From positions 310,001-374,000 of the forward strand of contig JAKJXP020000025.1 in NCBI GenBank assembly GCA_022225965.2: a stretch of DNA of 64,000 nt, in the 5' to 3' direction. This stretch comes from Diatrype stigma. Its lineage: Eukaryota > Ascomycota > Sordariomycetes > Xylariales > Diatrypaceae. This document shows positions 11,282 through 23,583 of this stretch, piece after piece. The position numbers and the translations under genes were made by a program. The notes below the pieces were generated by a model. It did not search any database, was not told the DNA's origin, and was given only the letters and a program-made list of their open reading frames with translations. Every line of letters starts with the position of its first letter. Within the stretch, counting starts at the first letter, position 1.

Positions 11282-14241
11282 TCAGTCGACCCAGATGGTC
11301 TCACGTTGTTCCCGGTATCCTGGAGGCACACGATGTTCGACGTGTTCTGCCGGGACTGCAAAGGGTGGATGGCTACCATGTGAGAAGGCGGTGTTGGCAT
11401 AAGATTCGGGGACGACTGCTGGTCTATGCCAATGTTGATCTTGCCGATCCCCAGGTACAAAATTCGACGCAAGGTTAGAACGACCCTGCATGCCATCCTG
11501 CGCATACTCTGTACGCCTAAGTTTTCATGTTAGTCTCTGTGATGATAATTGGAAAGGGGGAGATTTGCATGCTGGTCTCGTATATTATGCAAACCCAGCG
11601 ATGTGCTTGTATGCAAACAACTTACATCTCGAACCGGCCTGGACTCCGAGGAACGTTTTGTACCTCCCTGTGGATATTGCCACAGTTTTCTAGGGGTTGG
11701 CGTAAGTAACGATGATCTTGGGGTAGTTCTCTGTATTGTAGACGCGGATAGTTTGGCTGGACTCTGATGTTCTCGCGATGAGGCTCCGTAGGGAATGATG
11801 CTGATGGAGGCAGTATTGTATCTTGCAGACGTCGAGAAGCGGGCTCTACATAGTTGCGGGCTGCATTATCATGCCGGTAATTCGAGATAGCTCGCTCATC
11901 ATGGCAAGCTCGTTGCACAGGATATATTCGGGAGGGTGCTGAGGAAGGTTCATAAACAACCTCTTGCCTTCGCGCAGCATCCGGATCGAGCCTCTCCCGA
12001 ATCGAACGATCTCGCACCTCAAAAAGTCGCTGGGGACGGTATGGACTATCGTTTTCAACCATAATCGGATTGGTCCTTGTTCTAATAGGTGCTTCTTCAC
12101 GATCACGGGGCAAGTACTCCCGTGTTGATATCACGACGGGCTGCTCGGGTCGTGCATTCTCGCTCCTTCGTACAACAGGAGCCCCAGATGATGAATATGC
12201 TAAAGGCACAAAACGTGCCCCTTCACCTGGTTTTGCATGGCCCATAGAAACAAATGATGAACTCGGAGGTAAAGGATTGGAGGGTCTGTTATAATCCTCT
12301 GGAAAGTAAGTTGTGACACGACGCTTTACAGCTCTTTCATCACCATCTGGCCCGAATGGACGAGAGTGGGGGCGAGAGGCATAGTCGCCAGGTTGATCGG
12401 GGTAAGATATCATGCGAGGGGGTACTGCCCGATCCTGATACTCACGATGTAGAGTACGGTTTGCGTACTGGGGATACTCTGGGACATGAGGTGACTTAGG
12501 CTCAATCGATGGTAACAACATGTCCTGGAAACCTGTTGGTCTCGGCGAGACAGCGGCCGGAGTATGATCTTGTTGGGCAAACAATTGCCCAACCTTGGGC
12601 CGCTGGCCCTCTGAGACACGGATGAGTGCAGGAGACGCAGGGCGTCTGCGATCTTCCGAAATAACATGAGACCGTCTGCTGATTACTTCCCCCGGCATTG
12701 CGGGAGTGAAGCGCCCCGGCTGAGGGGCTAACTGCGCTCGACTAGCGACATGACCGGGAGAACGCATACGATACGCCACTGGCAGAGCTTCCTTAATAGA
12801 CCGCACCGGGTGATGTGACGTAGGACTGCTTGTCAGATCCACTACAGTAGTGGGCAAGCGTGAAGCCGTATCGCTAATATGGCCATCCTGTCCATGTTCA
12901 TGGGCGATGGAGTCAGCAACAGCAGCGTATCTTCTAAACCGCTGTGCAGCCTTCCGGGCAGTCCGTCTTTCCATTCTAGTCATGCCTTTCTGCCTGGCTG
13001 GGGTCGATAGACCTCCCTGGGCGAGTACAACCCTATGACCTTGGGGCGACGTCGGCCCAAATGACATTGGTACACTGCGAGGAGTAATCAAGTTATTTGC
13101 GGGCGCGGTGGAAGACATAGCGCGAGCGTCCTGAGCGGATGCGCTCTCCGGGCTAGAAGTTTCATCGCCTGAGTCTTCCTCGCTGTCAGAGATCTCGATG
13201 ACTTCTCGAAGGATCTCGTCGAGTTGATCACGGCCCGTTTCTTCATCTCCTCGCCACTTGACGATGGTGTCTAGGCATGGTTTCTCTACGGCTTTCCGGG
13301 CATTTGCCCAGTCTGTCTCCCTGAGCAGCTCGTCGTAACGAGTTTTCGTATGCCTAATGTAAGCAAGAGCTGCTAGTTGAACTCGCCTCGCTAATGTCAA
13401 ATCTTTCGCCATACCAACTTTGTAATCGCCATGGAATTTTCCATCCTTTTCATCAGGTAAGCTAGTTGTCCAGGGGCGACACGGCGGTGATGTCACCGAC
13501 AAAGATGGCCTTCTTACCTTCTTAAACGCATGTTGTATGATCTCTTGGCGATCGATGTTCGGTATTCTGGGGAAGAGATCTCGCAGGACATCATCAGCTT
13601 GTCTATTAATATCTCGCTGATCCTGTGGTATCGGCTCAGGTTCTCCACGCCGTGGGGCTTGGGTAGCCAGGTGATATTTGCCATTCTGAACCAGAGTTGC
13701 ACGAGCCTGCTCAACAATCATCTGTCTAAAGTGGTAGCCCACACGATTCATGTGATGCTCCAGAAGACTCGGGTTCTTCGCGTCCTTGAAACGGGTTAGT
13801 TGTCTCTGAAACGCGGTGTTAGAGCTGTACATACGGAGACGATAAAGATCAGGGCATCTTGTTCTCGTGATAGTTCTTTGCAAGCTGTTGTTAGGTCAGG
13901 GTTTCCGGTGGCGATAAACTCGAAACCAGGTGGCGGGATTCTGTCCGTGGTGATCTGTTGCGAGACGATGAGCACTGCACACTAGAGTTCCGCGATGCGC
14001 GGGAACACTCTGCTATATTGGTAGGTACCTTGTATTCCAGCTTCTTCTTCTTCCTGTCTGTGTTCTCGACCGATTCAAAATAGGTCTTGTGCTTTACTTT
14101 CGGCGGCTCCTTAAGAGGATTAAGGTTTTGCCATATGTGATCATTATACTGCTGTGCTCTGTCGCGCTTCGTCCGACGCGCGAGAGTGGAGGCCTGCGAA
14201 CCTTTCTGCGGCGCAGGGGCCTTCTTCTTCTCTCTAGCCAT
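11282..14241 (-). CDS. DUF2293 domain protein with long disordered tail
   Basis: Function unknown. Five exons are inferred: 14241-14029, 13981-13835, 13784-13518, 13445-11626 and 11516-11282; introns are 47, 50, 72 and 109 nt. Joined length is 893 aa. The 50-nt second intron uses ACTAAC as branch point and joins IFIVS to DAKNPSLLEHH. The third joins AFKK to DGKFHGDYKVGMAKD. The DUF2293 region (about residues 130-275) includes RDINRQADDVLRDLFPRIP and LAYIRHTKTRYDELLRETDW. The rest is disordered and rich in Pro, Arg, Ser and Tyr, with an acidic patch ISDSEEDSGDET. The Lys-rich start (MAREKKKAPAPQKG) suggests a nuclear or nucleic-acid role, which is an inference. The final exon keeps the same composition, supporting the last splice; without it the frame stops at 11622. 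ATG is at 14241; the in-frame codon before it is GTG. Confidence 0.82.
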
Positions 14242-14527
14242 CACGAAGGGTTTTCTGTTTCTGTTTTTCTAGTAGCAGTCTTACCATTACCACTACAGAA
14301 TAAGATAGAAAGAAAGAGATGCCAGTCGCAGGTGAAGCAGAGGCAGAAGCAGATGCAAATGCGAAATGCAGTGGGAAGTATAGAAAAGGCCGTGAACCAT
14401 AGGCGGATGGAATGGCTGATGGGTGGGCTACGAATAAGAAAGCTACGGCTTCATACTCAGATGACGGCGCATATAGGAATCAGGTTTTCAGGTCCACAGG
14501 TATTCTGGTCTTGATCTTGGATGTTGC

Positions 14528-14600
14528 CGGGCCAGAATCCAGAAATCAGAAATCAGAATCCAGAGTCCAGAAGCCAGAAACCAGAAGCCAGAATCCGCGA
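14528..14600. repeat. degenerate CCAGAAN 7-mer array
   Basis: About nine to ten imperfect copies of CCAGAAT, CCAGAAG and ATCAGAA follow each other between the DUF2293 and ATP5 starts. Not coding. Confidence 0.75.
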
Positions 14601-14707
14601 AACAGCTGACACTGACACAGGGTTCTCCTGCTTTACAGCGGATAGCAGATAGCGGACAGGGCAGGACAGGACGTAGACAAAAGAAAGCGTAACGTCACGA
14701 AAGCAAA

Positions 14708-14752
14708 AGCCTGAGCCTGAGCCTGAGCCTGAACCTGAGCCAGCGCTTGAGC
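14708..14752. repeat. GAGCCT hexamer array
   Basis: Five or more near-perfect tandem copies of CTGAGC / GAGCCT, the last ones diverged. It lies about 110 bp from the CCAGAAN array. Any reading frame would give a simple dipeptide repeat; no gene is supported. Confidence 0.75.
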
Positions 14753-15688
14753 CTGCCAAGAATACCTAACAGGTAGACTGCGATGCGATAGACTGACTGC
14801 CGGAGGATATTGAATAGATATCCCTTTTCTTTTTTTCCTCTTTATGATACCGAAGGCGAAGGATGCAAGTCGCGCTCTGAAACCGGGTGCCGTAGACCAA
14901 ATCAGATTTCGACTATTTCCACAGGGCGAAATCAAAAATGTTGTAGTAGGAAAGTCCGTTGAGTGCTGATGAGGGTCTGCGCATGCGGCCTGCAGCAGGT
15001 AATATAGTTCCAGGTACTTAGGTAAAGTACCTACCCAGCACTACCCTACCCTACCCTATCAGCCTATCTCCGAGGTCCTACCTGCCTGTACGCGGTCCCT
15101 AATTACTGGTGAAAGGGAACCTAATGACAGGAGCAGGAGAGCATCGGTGCATCGGCCAGATTCATCATTTTGGGCAGCAATCGGGCCAATGGCGCTGTCA
15201 TAAGCTTGGAATTTGATAAGTTAGCTGGTCTCAGATCACCCGCATTCAATGCATACTACATACTACATACTACATACATACATACAGCGCAGGGCACATA
15301 CAGGGCACACTAGCCACGTAGACACACTTTCACTGCTGAGGCTTTTCTTGGAGTGTCACGGCACCAGCCACAGTCCACAGCACCGTGCACGACCACCAAC
15401 CAGTCACCTACATACTGTACGTAGTTACTGTACACCTGCAGTAAAGTCTCGAAAATTGATGCCTGGATTTCCAGGCCACCCCCCAAAACCAGCCAAACCC
15501 ATCCAATCCCGAAATTTGTCGGGGCTAGACAACCACCTCAACCGAGCTTTGCTGCTACTGAACGAACGAACGCAAAAGCGTCAATTAACCTAACACCAAC
15601 CAGTCAGCCAGTCAGCCAGTCAAACCGACCTGCCCGTGTTGTAATATTTCCTTCTCCCACCCGACCCGACCGACACCCGACCGACCTC

Positions 15689-15717
15689 ACCACCACCACC
15701 ACCACCACCACCACCAC
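15689..15717. repeat. ACC/CAC triplet run in the ATP5 leader
   Basis: About ten uninterrupted ACC triplets end six bases before the ATP5 start codon, after a CCGACC-rich stretch. By position this is in the 5' UTR. Confidence 0.8.
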
Positions 15718-15723
15718 ATCGCC

Positions 15724-16778
15724 ATGCTGTCCCGACAAGCAATCCGCTCAATTCGGGCTGCCGCCCCCGCGCGGACGATTGCCCGGGCTCCCGCGCGATC
15801 CTACGCCGCCGCCGCCCCCTCTGCCGCTGCTGCCAACCAGGACGTCAAGCCCCCCGTTGCAGTCTACGGCATCGATGGCACCTACGCCACCGCCCTGGTA
15901 TGTGCGAACGTCCAACTGCCCACCTTCTTCTGCGTGCGCAGTTGGCTTCTCCCGGGGCCAATTGGGTCTGCCCGGAAGGCTCAGGGGAGAGGGAAAGAAA
16001 GAAAGAAAGAAAGAATAGTCGGCGTGCGAGAGACGCCGGTGCATCAGGCCTAGCTAGCTAACGCACGACCTTTTTTTTTCCTGTCCCTCTCAATCTAGTA
16101 CACGGCGGCCGTCAAGTCGTCCGCGCTCGAGCCGACGGCGCGGGCGCTGAGCGCCCTCGGGGACCTGTACAGCAAGGACGCCAAGCTGGCGACGATCCTG
16201 GCGACGCCGACGCTGACCGACGCCGACAAGAGCGCCGTCGTGGCCGAGCTGCAGAAGCAGATCGGCGGGGCCGCCAACGAGACCGTCAAGAGCTTCCTCG
16301 CCACCCTGGCCGAGAACAACCGCCTCGGCATACTCAAGGGCGTCGCCGAGAAGTTCCACGAGATCATCAGCGCCTCCCGCGGCGAGGTTGAGCTCGTCGT
16401 CACCAGCGCTCAGGTATGTTGCCTATAGTATATAGTACGGGGAATAGATATGGATATGGGATATGGGATATGGGCCTCACCACTCACCCCACCTTCCTTT
16501 CTTCCCTCTTTTCGAATCGAGGATTTAAAACTATCTTACCATCGTCTTTGCTGATCAAAACGCAACGAAAACAGCAACTGGACAACAAGACCCTCAACCG
16601 CCTCGAGAGCGCCATCGCCAAGTCCCAGTACAGCCAGGGCAAGAAGCTCAAGGTCAGGAACGAGGTGAACCCGGACATCCTCGGCGGGCTGGTCGTCGAG
16701 ATCGGCGACCGGACCATCGACCTCTCCGTCTCCTCCAAGATCGCCAAGCTGAACAAGCTCCTCACCGACACCTTGTAG
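15724..16778 (+). CDS. ATP5: mitochondrial ATP synthase OSCP subunit
   Basis: Oligomycin-sensitivity-conferring protein, the peripheral-stalk cap that holds F1 to the stator of mitochondrial ATP synthase (bacterial delta homologue). Three exons are inferred: 15724-15897, 16099-16413 and 16575-16778, with introns of 201 and 161 nt. Total is 230 aa. The first 30 residues are Arg/Ala-rich without acids (MLSRQAIRSIRAAAPARTI), a mitochondrial presequence. Then come VYGIDGTYATALYTAAVKSS, the conserved helical domain, and the C-terminal block KVRNEVNPDILGGLVVEIGD plus TIDLSVSSKIAKL, which is the OSCP/delta signature. Translation is continuous over both junctions (ATAL|YTAA and TSAQ|QLDN). The gene diverges from the DUF2293 gene and converges on the GH63-like gene. 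Confidence 0.96.
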
Positions 16779-17982
16779 AGAAGAGAAGAAACAGAGACTC
16801 CCTTTCTTATGTGCGGTCGGTTCCCTTTAATTGCATCCGGAGAAAAGAGGTTCCGGGGATCAGAAAGTGGGCAGGGTGGAAGAGCAGGGGATGGAGGGGG
16901 CAGGGGGGGAGCGAGATGCTTTGTGAAAAGGGGGAGGGCGGAGGGCGCGTCTTAGTAGTTCTCCCCCGCCAAGGTGCCGCTGTGTATATGGTGACAAAAT
17001 AGAAAAAGCATTCTATCTTCCAGCTACAACCTAGCTGTCGACTATTTCCAACCCCCAATGTGAGCGGCCGACTGTTTCATACAGGGTTGTATTATATCCA
17101 TTTGGTTGACAGGGTTCGGAGGCGTTCCCCTTGAACTACCTGTTCTCGACTCTTCGTTGCGCTTGTCAGTCAGGGAGGTATCTTTAAGGAGCTGTTATAT
17201 GATGCCGAATACTTGCTGATGGGAGTATATAAGGGGTAAGTAACCGGGTCGCCTCCACCATCCTATCCTATGTTCCCTCTATATGCAATTCCAATCAACT
17301 ACCTACCATCCTTTTTTGCCCAAGCAAGCTGATGTCGGTCATGTTCCGTTATATTTCTTCGACGAATCGTACCTAATCTCATGGCATCTCACAAATTACA
17401 CCATCCCTCACCCACCCCCTCATGAGTAATTACTTATTGCTGAAGTTCAAAACCGTCTTATAATCGATCGTCTGGTTCTGCAGTCCAAGCCGGCTCTACG
17501 TATATCGCGCTGACTTACTTACTTGCTACCACCTAGCACCAATACAATCTCGAATCTCTCCTTGGAAAAGAAGCGGAGACATTTCATATCTTGTATTTTC
17601 CATTTCGAATGACCCGTGTATTGATTGTATGTATTAAGGTCGTCATACCCCATTCGGGCTCCCGCCCTCCCCCTTTTTTATTCTGAGGTTCCCACATCTA
17701 CTGTATGCATTGTGTGTTCTAGTAGTAGTCCCCTGTCTCTGTCTCTCTCTCTCTCTCTCCTTCTCCACCTCTAGTTAACCCTAACTTCTTCTTCGTTTAC
17801 TTCGTCTACTTCTACTTCTTATACTCCTTTTACTTCCTGCCCTCCCGAGTCGTCTAGTCTAAGTAAGTAGTCTAGGTTGTCTAGCCTGTCTGGTGTTGTG
17901 TATATGTACTTATGTAATGTAATACGCACAACCACCTAAACTACTACCACTCCTCGCACTTCCTCCTGGTCACCTGATCAAA
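16779..17982. other. long convergent intergenic region
   Basis: 1.2 kb between the 3' ends of ATP5 and the GH63-like gene. It contains a (CT)n run at about 17736-17762 and pyrimidine-rich DNA to 17840. No gene is supported. Confidence 0.5.
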
Positions 17983-20900
17983 TCAAGGCCGCGCCTCGAA
18001 CTCATCCACATCCGTCACGCCATCGCCATTACGCTCCTGGTCGGTCCGGACGCGCTCCAGCTGGTCGGTGACGTAGCGGTGGAGGTGGACATTGGCCTCG
18101 CGGACCTCGGCCTGGCGCTCGGGGTCGTCGCCGCCGTAGACACTACGGGCGTCGAGCCCATCGTCCGCAGCCGCGTCAAAGTCGCTGCGCGCGCCGATGG
18201 ACCGCGCTGTCGAGGACCGCCGCATGTGCATGTTGGGCTTCTTCCGCGCCCCGTCACCGTTGAGGACGCCCCGGTGGAGGATGTCGTCGAAGTAGTGCGA
18301 CATGCCGGCGGTCGGCGTGCGCGGCGTCTGCGGGAGGCGGCAGCTGATACTGTATAGTAGGATACTGGTTAGTCTTAAAAACAGACATAGATGAAAACAC
18401 CGCATATATTGCGAACGCCTTGGGGGAGGGGGAAGAATCAAGACAAAACAAGGGAAACAAGGAAAACACATACCCCGTATCGTGAATCATGCGAGCGATC
18501 AGGCCAGTCCAACCACACTGGTGCGTGGCGCCCAGGCCGCGGCCCGTGTCGCCGTCGAAGAACTCATGGAACCACATGTGGTCCTTCCAGTGGGGGTCGA
18601 AGTCGAGCAGGTCGCTGCCGCCGTTGATGCTACGGCGGCCGTCGTCGCCGCGGGCGAACAGGTGCTGCAGCCGGTGCTGGATCTCTTCGGACACGTGGCC
18701 CAGGTGCATGTAGTCGCCCGAGCCCGTGGGGCACTCGACCTTGAAGTTCTGCCCGTAGAAGAGGAAGAAACGCTGCAGCGACTCGACCAGGAGGAAGTTG
18801 ACCGCGAGCCAGATCGGGCCCCGCCAGTTGCTGTTGCCCCCGAATAAGCCGCTGTCCGAGTCCCCGGGTACGTACCCGACCGTGAACTTCTGCCCGTTCA
18901 CGTCCATGGAGTACGGGTTCTCCCTGTGGTAGCGGGATAGCGACCGGATGCCGTGATCGCTGAAGAACTCGTCCTCGTCGAGCATGCGCTTCAAGATCAG
19001 CTCTAACCGATCCTTGCTCACCAAGGAAAGGAGTATGCGGTCTCCCTTTCCCCTTTTCCGGATGCTTGCCATATTCCGCTCGGCCATGTCAGGTCGATTC
19101 TCTATGAACCAATCCACTCGCTTCTTGAAGGACGGCAGCTTGTTGATTAGCTCGGGCTCCAATGTTAGAGTCCCATAGAGGGGGATCAGGCCGACTAGAG
19201 ACCGGACGGGAAGTTGCTGTATCCATGGGCCCCCATATGAAATCGCATCATAGTAGAATCCATCTTCCTCATTCCAGAGCGACATCTCATCTTTTCCTGA
19301 TTTGAAGGTCATGGCATCGCTGATGTAGATGAAGTGCTCGAAGAATTTGGAAGCAATATCTTCGTATATCCGTCGGTGCTTGGCCAATTCGAGCGCGATG
19401 TTGAGCATGCAGAGAGAGTAAAAAGCCATCCAACCCGTACTGTCGGCCTGTTCGAGGACGCCTCCAGTAGGCAAGGGCTCTGAACGGTTGAAGAGACCGA
19501 TATTGTCCAGCCCAAGGAAGCCTCCCTCAAAGACGTTCTTCCCGTCTTTGTCCTTTCGGTTGACCCACCAAGTGAAGTTCAACAGCAGCTTTTGGAAGAC
19601 CCTCTCCAGGAAGTCAAGGTCCTGTCGCCCGTATAGTTTCCGCTCAATCTTGAACACGCGGAACGTTGCCCAAGCGTGTACAGGCGGGTTAACATCGCTG
19701 AAATTCCATTCATATCTGCTGGGCATCAGTTACTCTTCTACTGCGAAGGGCCAGGGGTGAACGTACGCAGGCAGCGCACCATTAGGGTGGCAGTACCATT
19801 CTCTGGTAAACAGGTCGATCTGTTTCTTGGCAAAGTCGGGGTCTATCATAGCAAGAGGGATGCAGTGGAACGCACTGTCCCATACGGCAAAGAACGGATA
19901 CTCCCAAGAATCTGGCATAGACAGGATGTCGTCAATGTATAAATGCTTCCAGTTCTCATTCCGGATGGACTTCCTCTCAGGAGGTGGCGGAGGTTGGGCC
20001 GGATCGCCGTTAGACCACTGGTCCCAAATGAACTGATAATATTGCTTGCACCACATCATACCCGCGAACGCCTGTCGCTGGATGTTGCGGAGATCGTCTG
20101 ACATGGGTAAGGGGCTGATTCGGTAGTAGAAATCATCGGCCTCCTCTCTCCTCTTCTCGATGATGTCGTCGAAGACTTCCTCGTCAAGGTATGCCTCATT
20201 TCTTTTGGAAAATCGGAATCGAACGACTACAATTCTGTGTCAGACTATGAGTGCAACGGAGTCGAGGGAGCAAGCAACGTACCCGCGCATTCTCCGGGGC
20301 TGACACCACCCGACTCATTGAACTGGAACCATGCTGCGCACTTGGTCCCAGTTTTGGCTGGGTTGACAACCTCCCTCTTGCCGTCTATGATATAATTATG
20401 GAAGGCGTCTTTCACATAAGGAACCTTGTTAGGCACACCATAGAGAAACTCGTTATTGGTGTCGTTGTCAGTAAAGAGAAGCTCAGGCTCTACATCTTCA
20501 CCACTCGTACCAACTCCGGGAGAAGGCGATAGCAAGACGTATCGATCTCCCAGCTTGTGGTGTTTCGAGTGAGCCATGTTTTCAGCATATCCCGATATCG
20601 AAGGCTTTAAGTCCTCCTTCTCCCTACCCCAAGCCCATGTATTCCGGAACCATACTTGAGGGATGATGTGGAGCGGAGCCGGGTCGGGGCCCCTATTCCA
20701 GGCGGTAACGCGGAAGAGAAGCTCGTCGGGGTCATCGTCTTCTTTGGCAGTCTCGATGATGATATCCCAGTACCTGTCCTCGTCGAATATGCCTGTATCC
20801 ACCAGCTGGTATTCCTTGTCTTCTTTCGTCCTTTGTGCGTTTTCTGTGAGCAGGTCTTCGTACGGGAAGGCTTTCTGTGGGTATTTATAGAGGTATTTCA

Positions 20901-21636
20901 TGTAGGAATGCTAAAGAGGAGTGAGCGTCGGCGAAACAATACAGAGGCTTCCGAATTCTTACTGTCTATTGGCGCAAGGTTAGTACCTATACTCCAACAA
21001 AATTAGTTGGTCACGGTCACTACGTACTGGAGTATTGTCAAGGTGGAAGTGAGCCTCCTTGATGCTTTCGCCGTGGTTTCCCTGGGGGTTCGACAGGCCA
21101 AAGAGACGTTCTTTCAAAAAGGGACTGGGGAGTTGTCAGCCGGCGCTTTCCTCGAGTAGTCAGATTTTCTGTGAGTCGTGACATACTCTTCCTCGTTCCA
21201 GAAGGAAAACCCGATGTTCTGGAAGCCATGGGTATCTGAGACACCAGCGATTCCATCCTCGCCCCATCGGAAAGCCCGAGACCTGGCCTGGTCGTGGGTG
21301 AAGTCTATAGTGCCGTGAATACGCGTCAGCACCAGCACGAATGGAACCCCTATGAAAACTGTGGTAGAGGCAGGGGGATACGCGTAGTAGAATACACTTA
21401 CGGCTCCAAGCATCACCATCAGCACTGTAATCTTCTCGTACTATTATACGCCAAGTTCCAGCCAGTCAGCCAACCCATCCAGAAAAGGCGTCGTGGGGGG
21501 GATCCTGAATACCTGTGGCCCACTGTCTTTCAGAAAGGTAAGAACCCCATTTCTTCCAGTACTTCGTTCGATCGCGATCCTCTTTCAGCCGCTTCTCTTC
21601 CTCGGTGAGGTAAGAATGGCCGTCGAGTAGAACCAT
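17983..21636 (-). CDS. GH63-like glycoside hydrolase, probably cytosolic
   Basis: Eight exons are inferred: 21636-21513, 21440-21402, 21304-21187, 21124-21028, 20910-20283, 20226-19767, 19715-18474 and 18349-17983. Introns are 72, 97, 62, 117, 56, 51 and 124 nt, and all junctions stay in frame. Total is 1024 aa. There is no signal peptide or membrane segment, unlike ER glucosidase I. Recognisable blocks include [83 protein letters not shown] and [13 protein letters not shown]. The last ones belong to the (alpha/alpha)6-barrel GH63 C-terminal domain, shared with bacterial MGH/YgjK-like enzymes. The acidic residue in WNFSDVN is a catalytic candidate. The substrate is unknown; an alpha-glucosidic or mannosyl linkage would fit the family. 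The C-terminal 60 residues are charged and may be disordered. It is followed upstream on the same strand by the RasGEF gene. Confidence 0.88.
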
Positions 21637-23583
21637 GTTGCCAAGCTAGTGAAGAAATCGAAACTTTTGAAGCGAAGAAGAATGTTGGTATCGCAGGTTG
21701 ACCAACGCAAAGCGGGGTCTTCACAAGTTATACAGGATGGAGGTCAGCAAGCAAGCTCAGCAAGACCTGTTACACAAAGGGCAGACTGGTATGACTGACA
21801 GATATGACGGACAGACACACACGCTCACGGGAATGGGGGAGGAACGGGGGAGCACCGGGGGAAATACAGCAGAGCAGAGCTCAGTCTATCGCGCAGTGTG
21901 CAGGCAGAACCAGAAAGACGTCGGACATGAAAAACGTCGGAAAGTGAGATGGCGTTGATTCGACCCAACACATACAACAACATGCAACATCAACACTTAC
22001 ATTGGATCCTTGGAACCTGGATACATCCATAGCTACCTAACCACCAGGTATCACCGAACCAGGCATCACCTAACCATCACCTAACCACCTGCACCTGGGC
22101 ACATCTGCCACATGTAAATAGCTGAACTAACGAAACTAAGCATGCTTAGCCCGCTATACCCCCTTTCGGCAACCCGCGAGACCGGCCTAGACTTCCTCCT
22201 AGACAACCTTGAACTGCTAGACAGCCAGCAAAGCACATCATCAAAAGGCTAACGAGACTGTGCCCCTGACAGTGCTGGCACTGGTTGGATATTTGCATGC
22301 ACTGCACGTATTGAGAGTGAGTATTGCGCGCCCACACGCACATGTGCAGGCACTCACTGCACAATGTAGAGGTACTAGAGGGGGTGACGAGTAGGGCTAG
22401 GGGGGTAGGGCTAGGGTAGGGGGCAGGCAGCCACGGGCCACGGCAGCTTCATAAGCATAAGTTCGTAAGTGTGTGAGCCTACATATGATGCAACCCTGCC
22501 CTGCAAGTAGAAGCTTGGTTCATTAGGTACCTAATCGAACTTCAGGTTGCAGAGGCAGAGGCAGAGAGCTCGAGGTTCAGGTTCAGGTTGTGAGGATGGA
22601 AGTGAGGAAACCTTCACAGGTGTGGGGGGATGGCTCGGATGGGGAGGGGGAGGGGGAGGGGAGGGGAGGGGAAATGGAGGGGGGATGGGCACCGGGGATC
22701 AAATCGCTTCCCCTCGTACATACTAAAAGCACCTACCTAATCGCACACTGAGGGGCACTTGCATGTGCTACCAGCTAGGGGCAGTGATTACTGGCGCTAC
22801 GTACTACGATATCCGCTAGTTAGAGGTACTAGGCAAGACCGTACAGGGGCCTAGCTTCCACACATGACATCATTACCCAGTAGCATATCGTATCCATACC
22901 TACAGTAGCCCGTAATTATTTGCTAGACGCTCTCGCCGTTTTATCACTGACGAACGACAAGTGACGAACGACAAGCGACTAGGTAGCGACGGACGGGCGA
23001 CGAGTGACGAGTGACGACGGGGTTTTTATTCATTACTACCTTAGGGAGGTGCTTAAGGCAATGCCAATATCGACATTCAAATCATTACCAGGTAGTAGCT
23101 AGTGCTTTCCCATCACCGATGTGCCGATACCCTAGCACCCTACTGTAGATGCCCAGGTAGCTCCAGGGACAAGGATGTATACTAAGTACATTACATGTGC
23201 CTCTCGATGCTTTACACAGTACCTAGTACTGCTAGTAGTATAGGTAGGGTATTAGTAGACTATCAACCATCAAATTCCATACCAGTCAGGGGTCAGCTAC
23301 TACACTATCAAGTACAGAAGAAAAACGTAGCTTTCGTCTATGTCAAACGCCTAGAAAGACAATCTCCCTTTGCATCAACAGCATCCCTCTGTCCATCTTG
23401 TCAGACTGACATTACCATACCCGATTCCCGACCCTTATTTAGTAACCATCCGTCCCACCTTGGCAGTATCCATCAGGAGAGGGTGGCTCAAGAAATTCTC
23501 CCCTTGAAAGTGCTGCTCTTGAGAATCCCAATGCTCCGCTTGTAGATGTACGCCAACATCACAATTCGCGAACCATTAAGATC
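21637..23583. other. 1.9-kb intergenic region with G-rich tract
   Basis: Between the GH63-like start and the RasGEF 3' end. It contains CACCTAACC direct repeats at about 22040-22090, a GTAGGGCTAGGG repeat at about 22390-22420, a purine-rich G-tract at 22622-22692 and GACGA/GACAAG repeats at about 22947-23020. No gene is supported; the 116-codon plus ORF at 23195 shows no family features. Confidence 0.5.
22622..22692 (+). repeat. G-rich tract with quadruplex potential
   Basis: Repeated blocks of GGGGA and GGGGGA on the plus strand, well over four G-runs of at least four within 70 bases. Sequence allows G-quadruplex formation; no function is shown. Confidence 0.6.

Larger units (their letters stand above)
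14242..15723. other. divergent promoter region DUF2293 / ATP5, repeat-rich
   Basis: No gene seen. It contains two minisatellite-like arrays (listed separately), a CATACTA/CATAC array at about 15250-15285, a GTCAGCCA repeat near 15603-15620, and a CCAAT box at 15186-15190. The ATP5 leader ends in an ACC/CAC triplet run at about 15689-15716. Confidence 0.55.

Noticed and set aside
13785..13834. 29-nt intron (GTATGT to the first TTTCAG) in the DUF2293 gene
   Set aside because: Too short for a spliceosomal intron; using the next CAAG gives 50 nt with an ACTAAC branch and the same frame.
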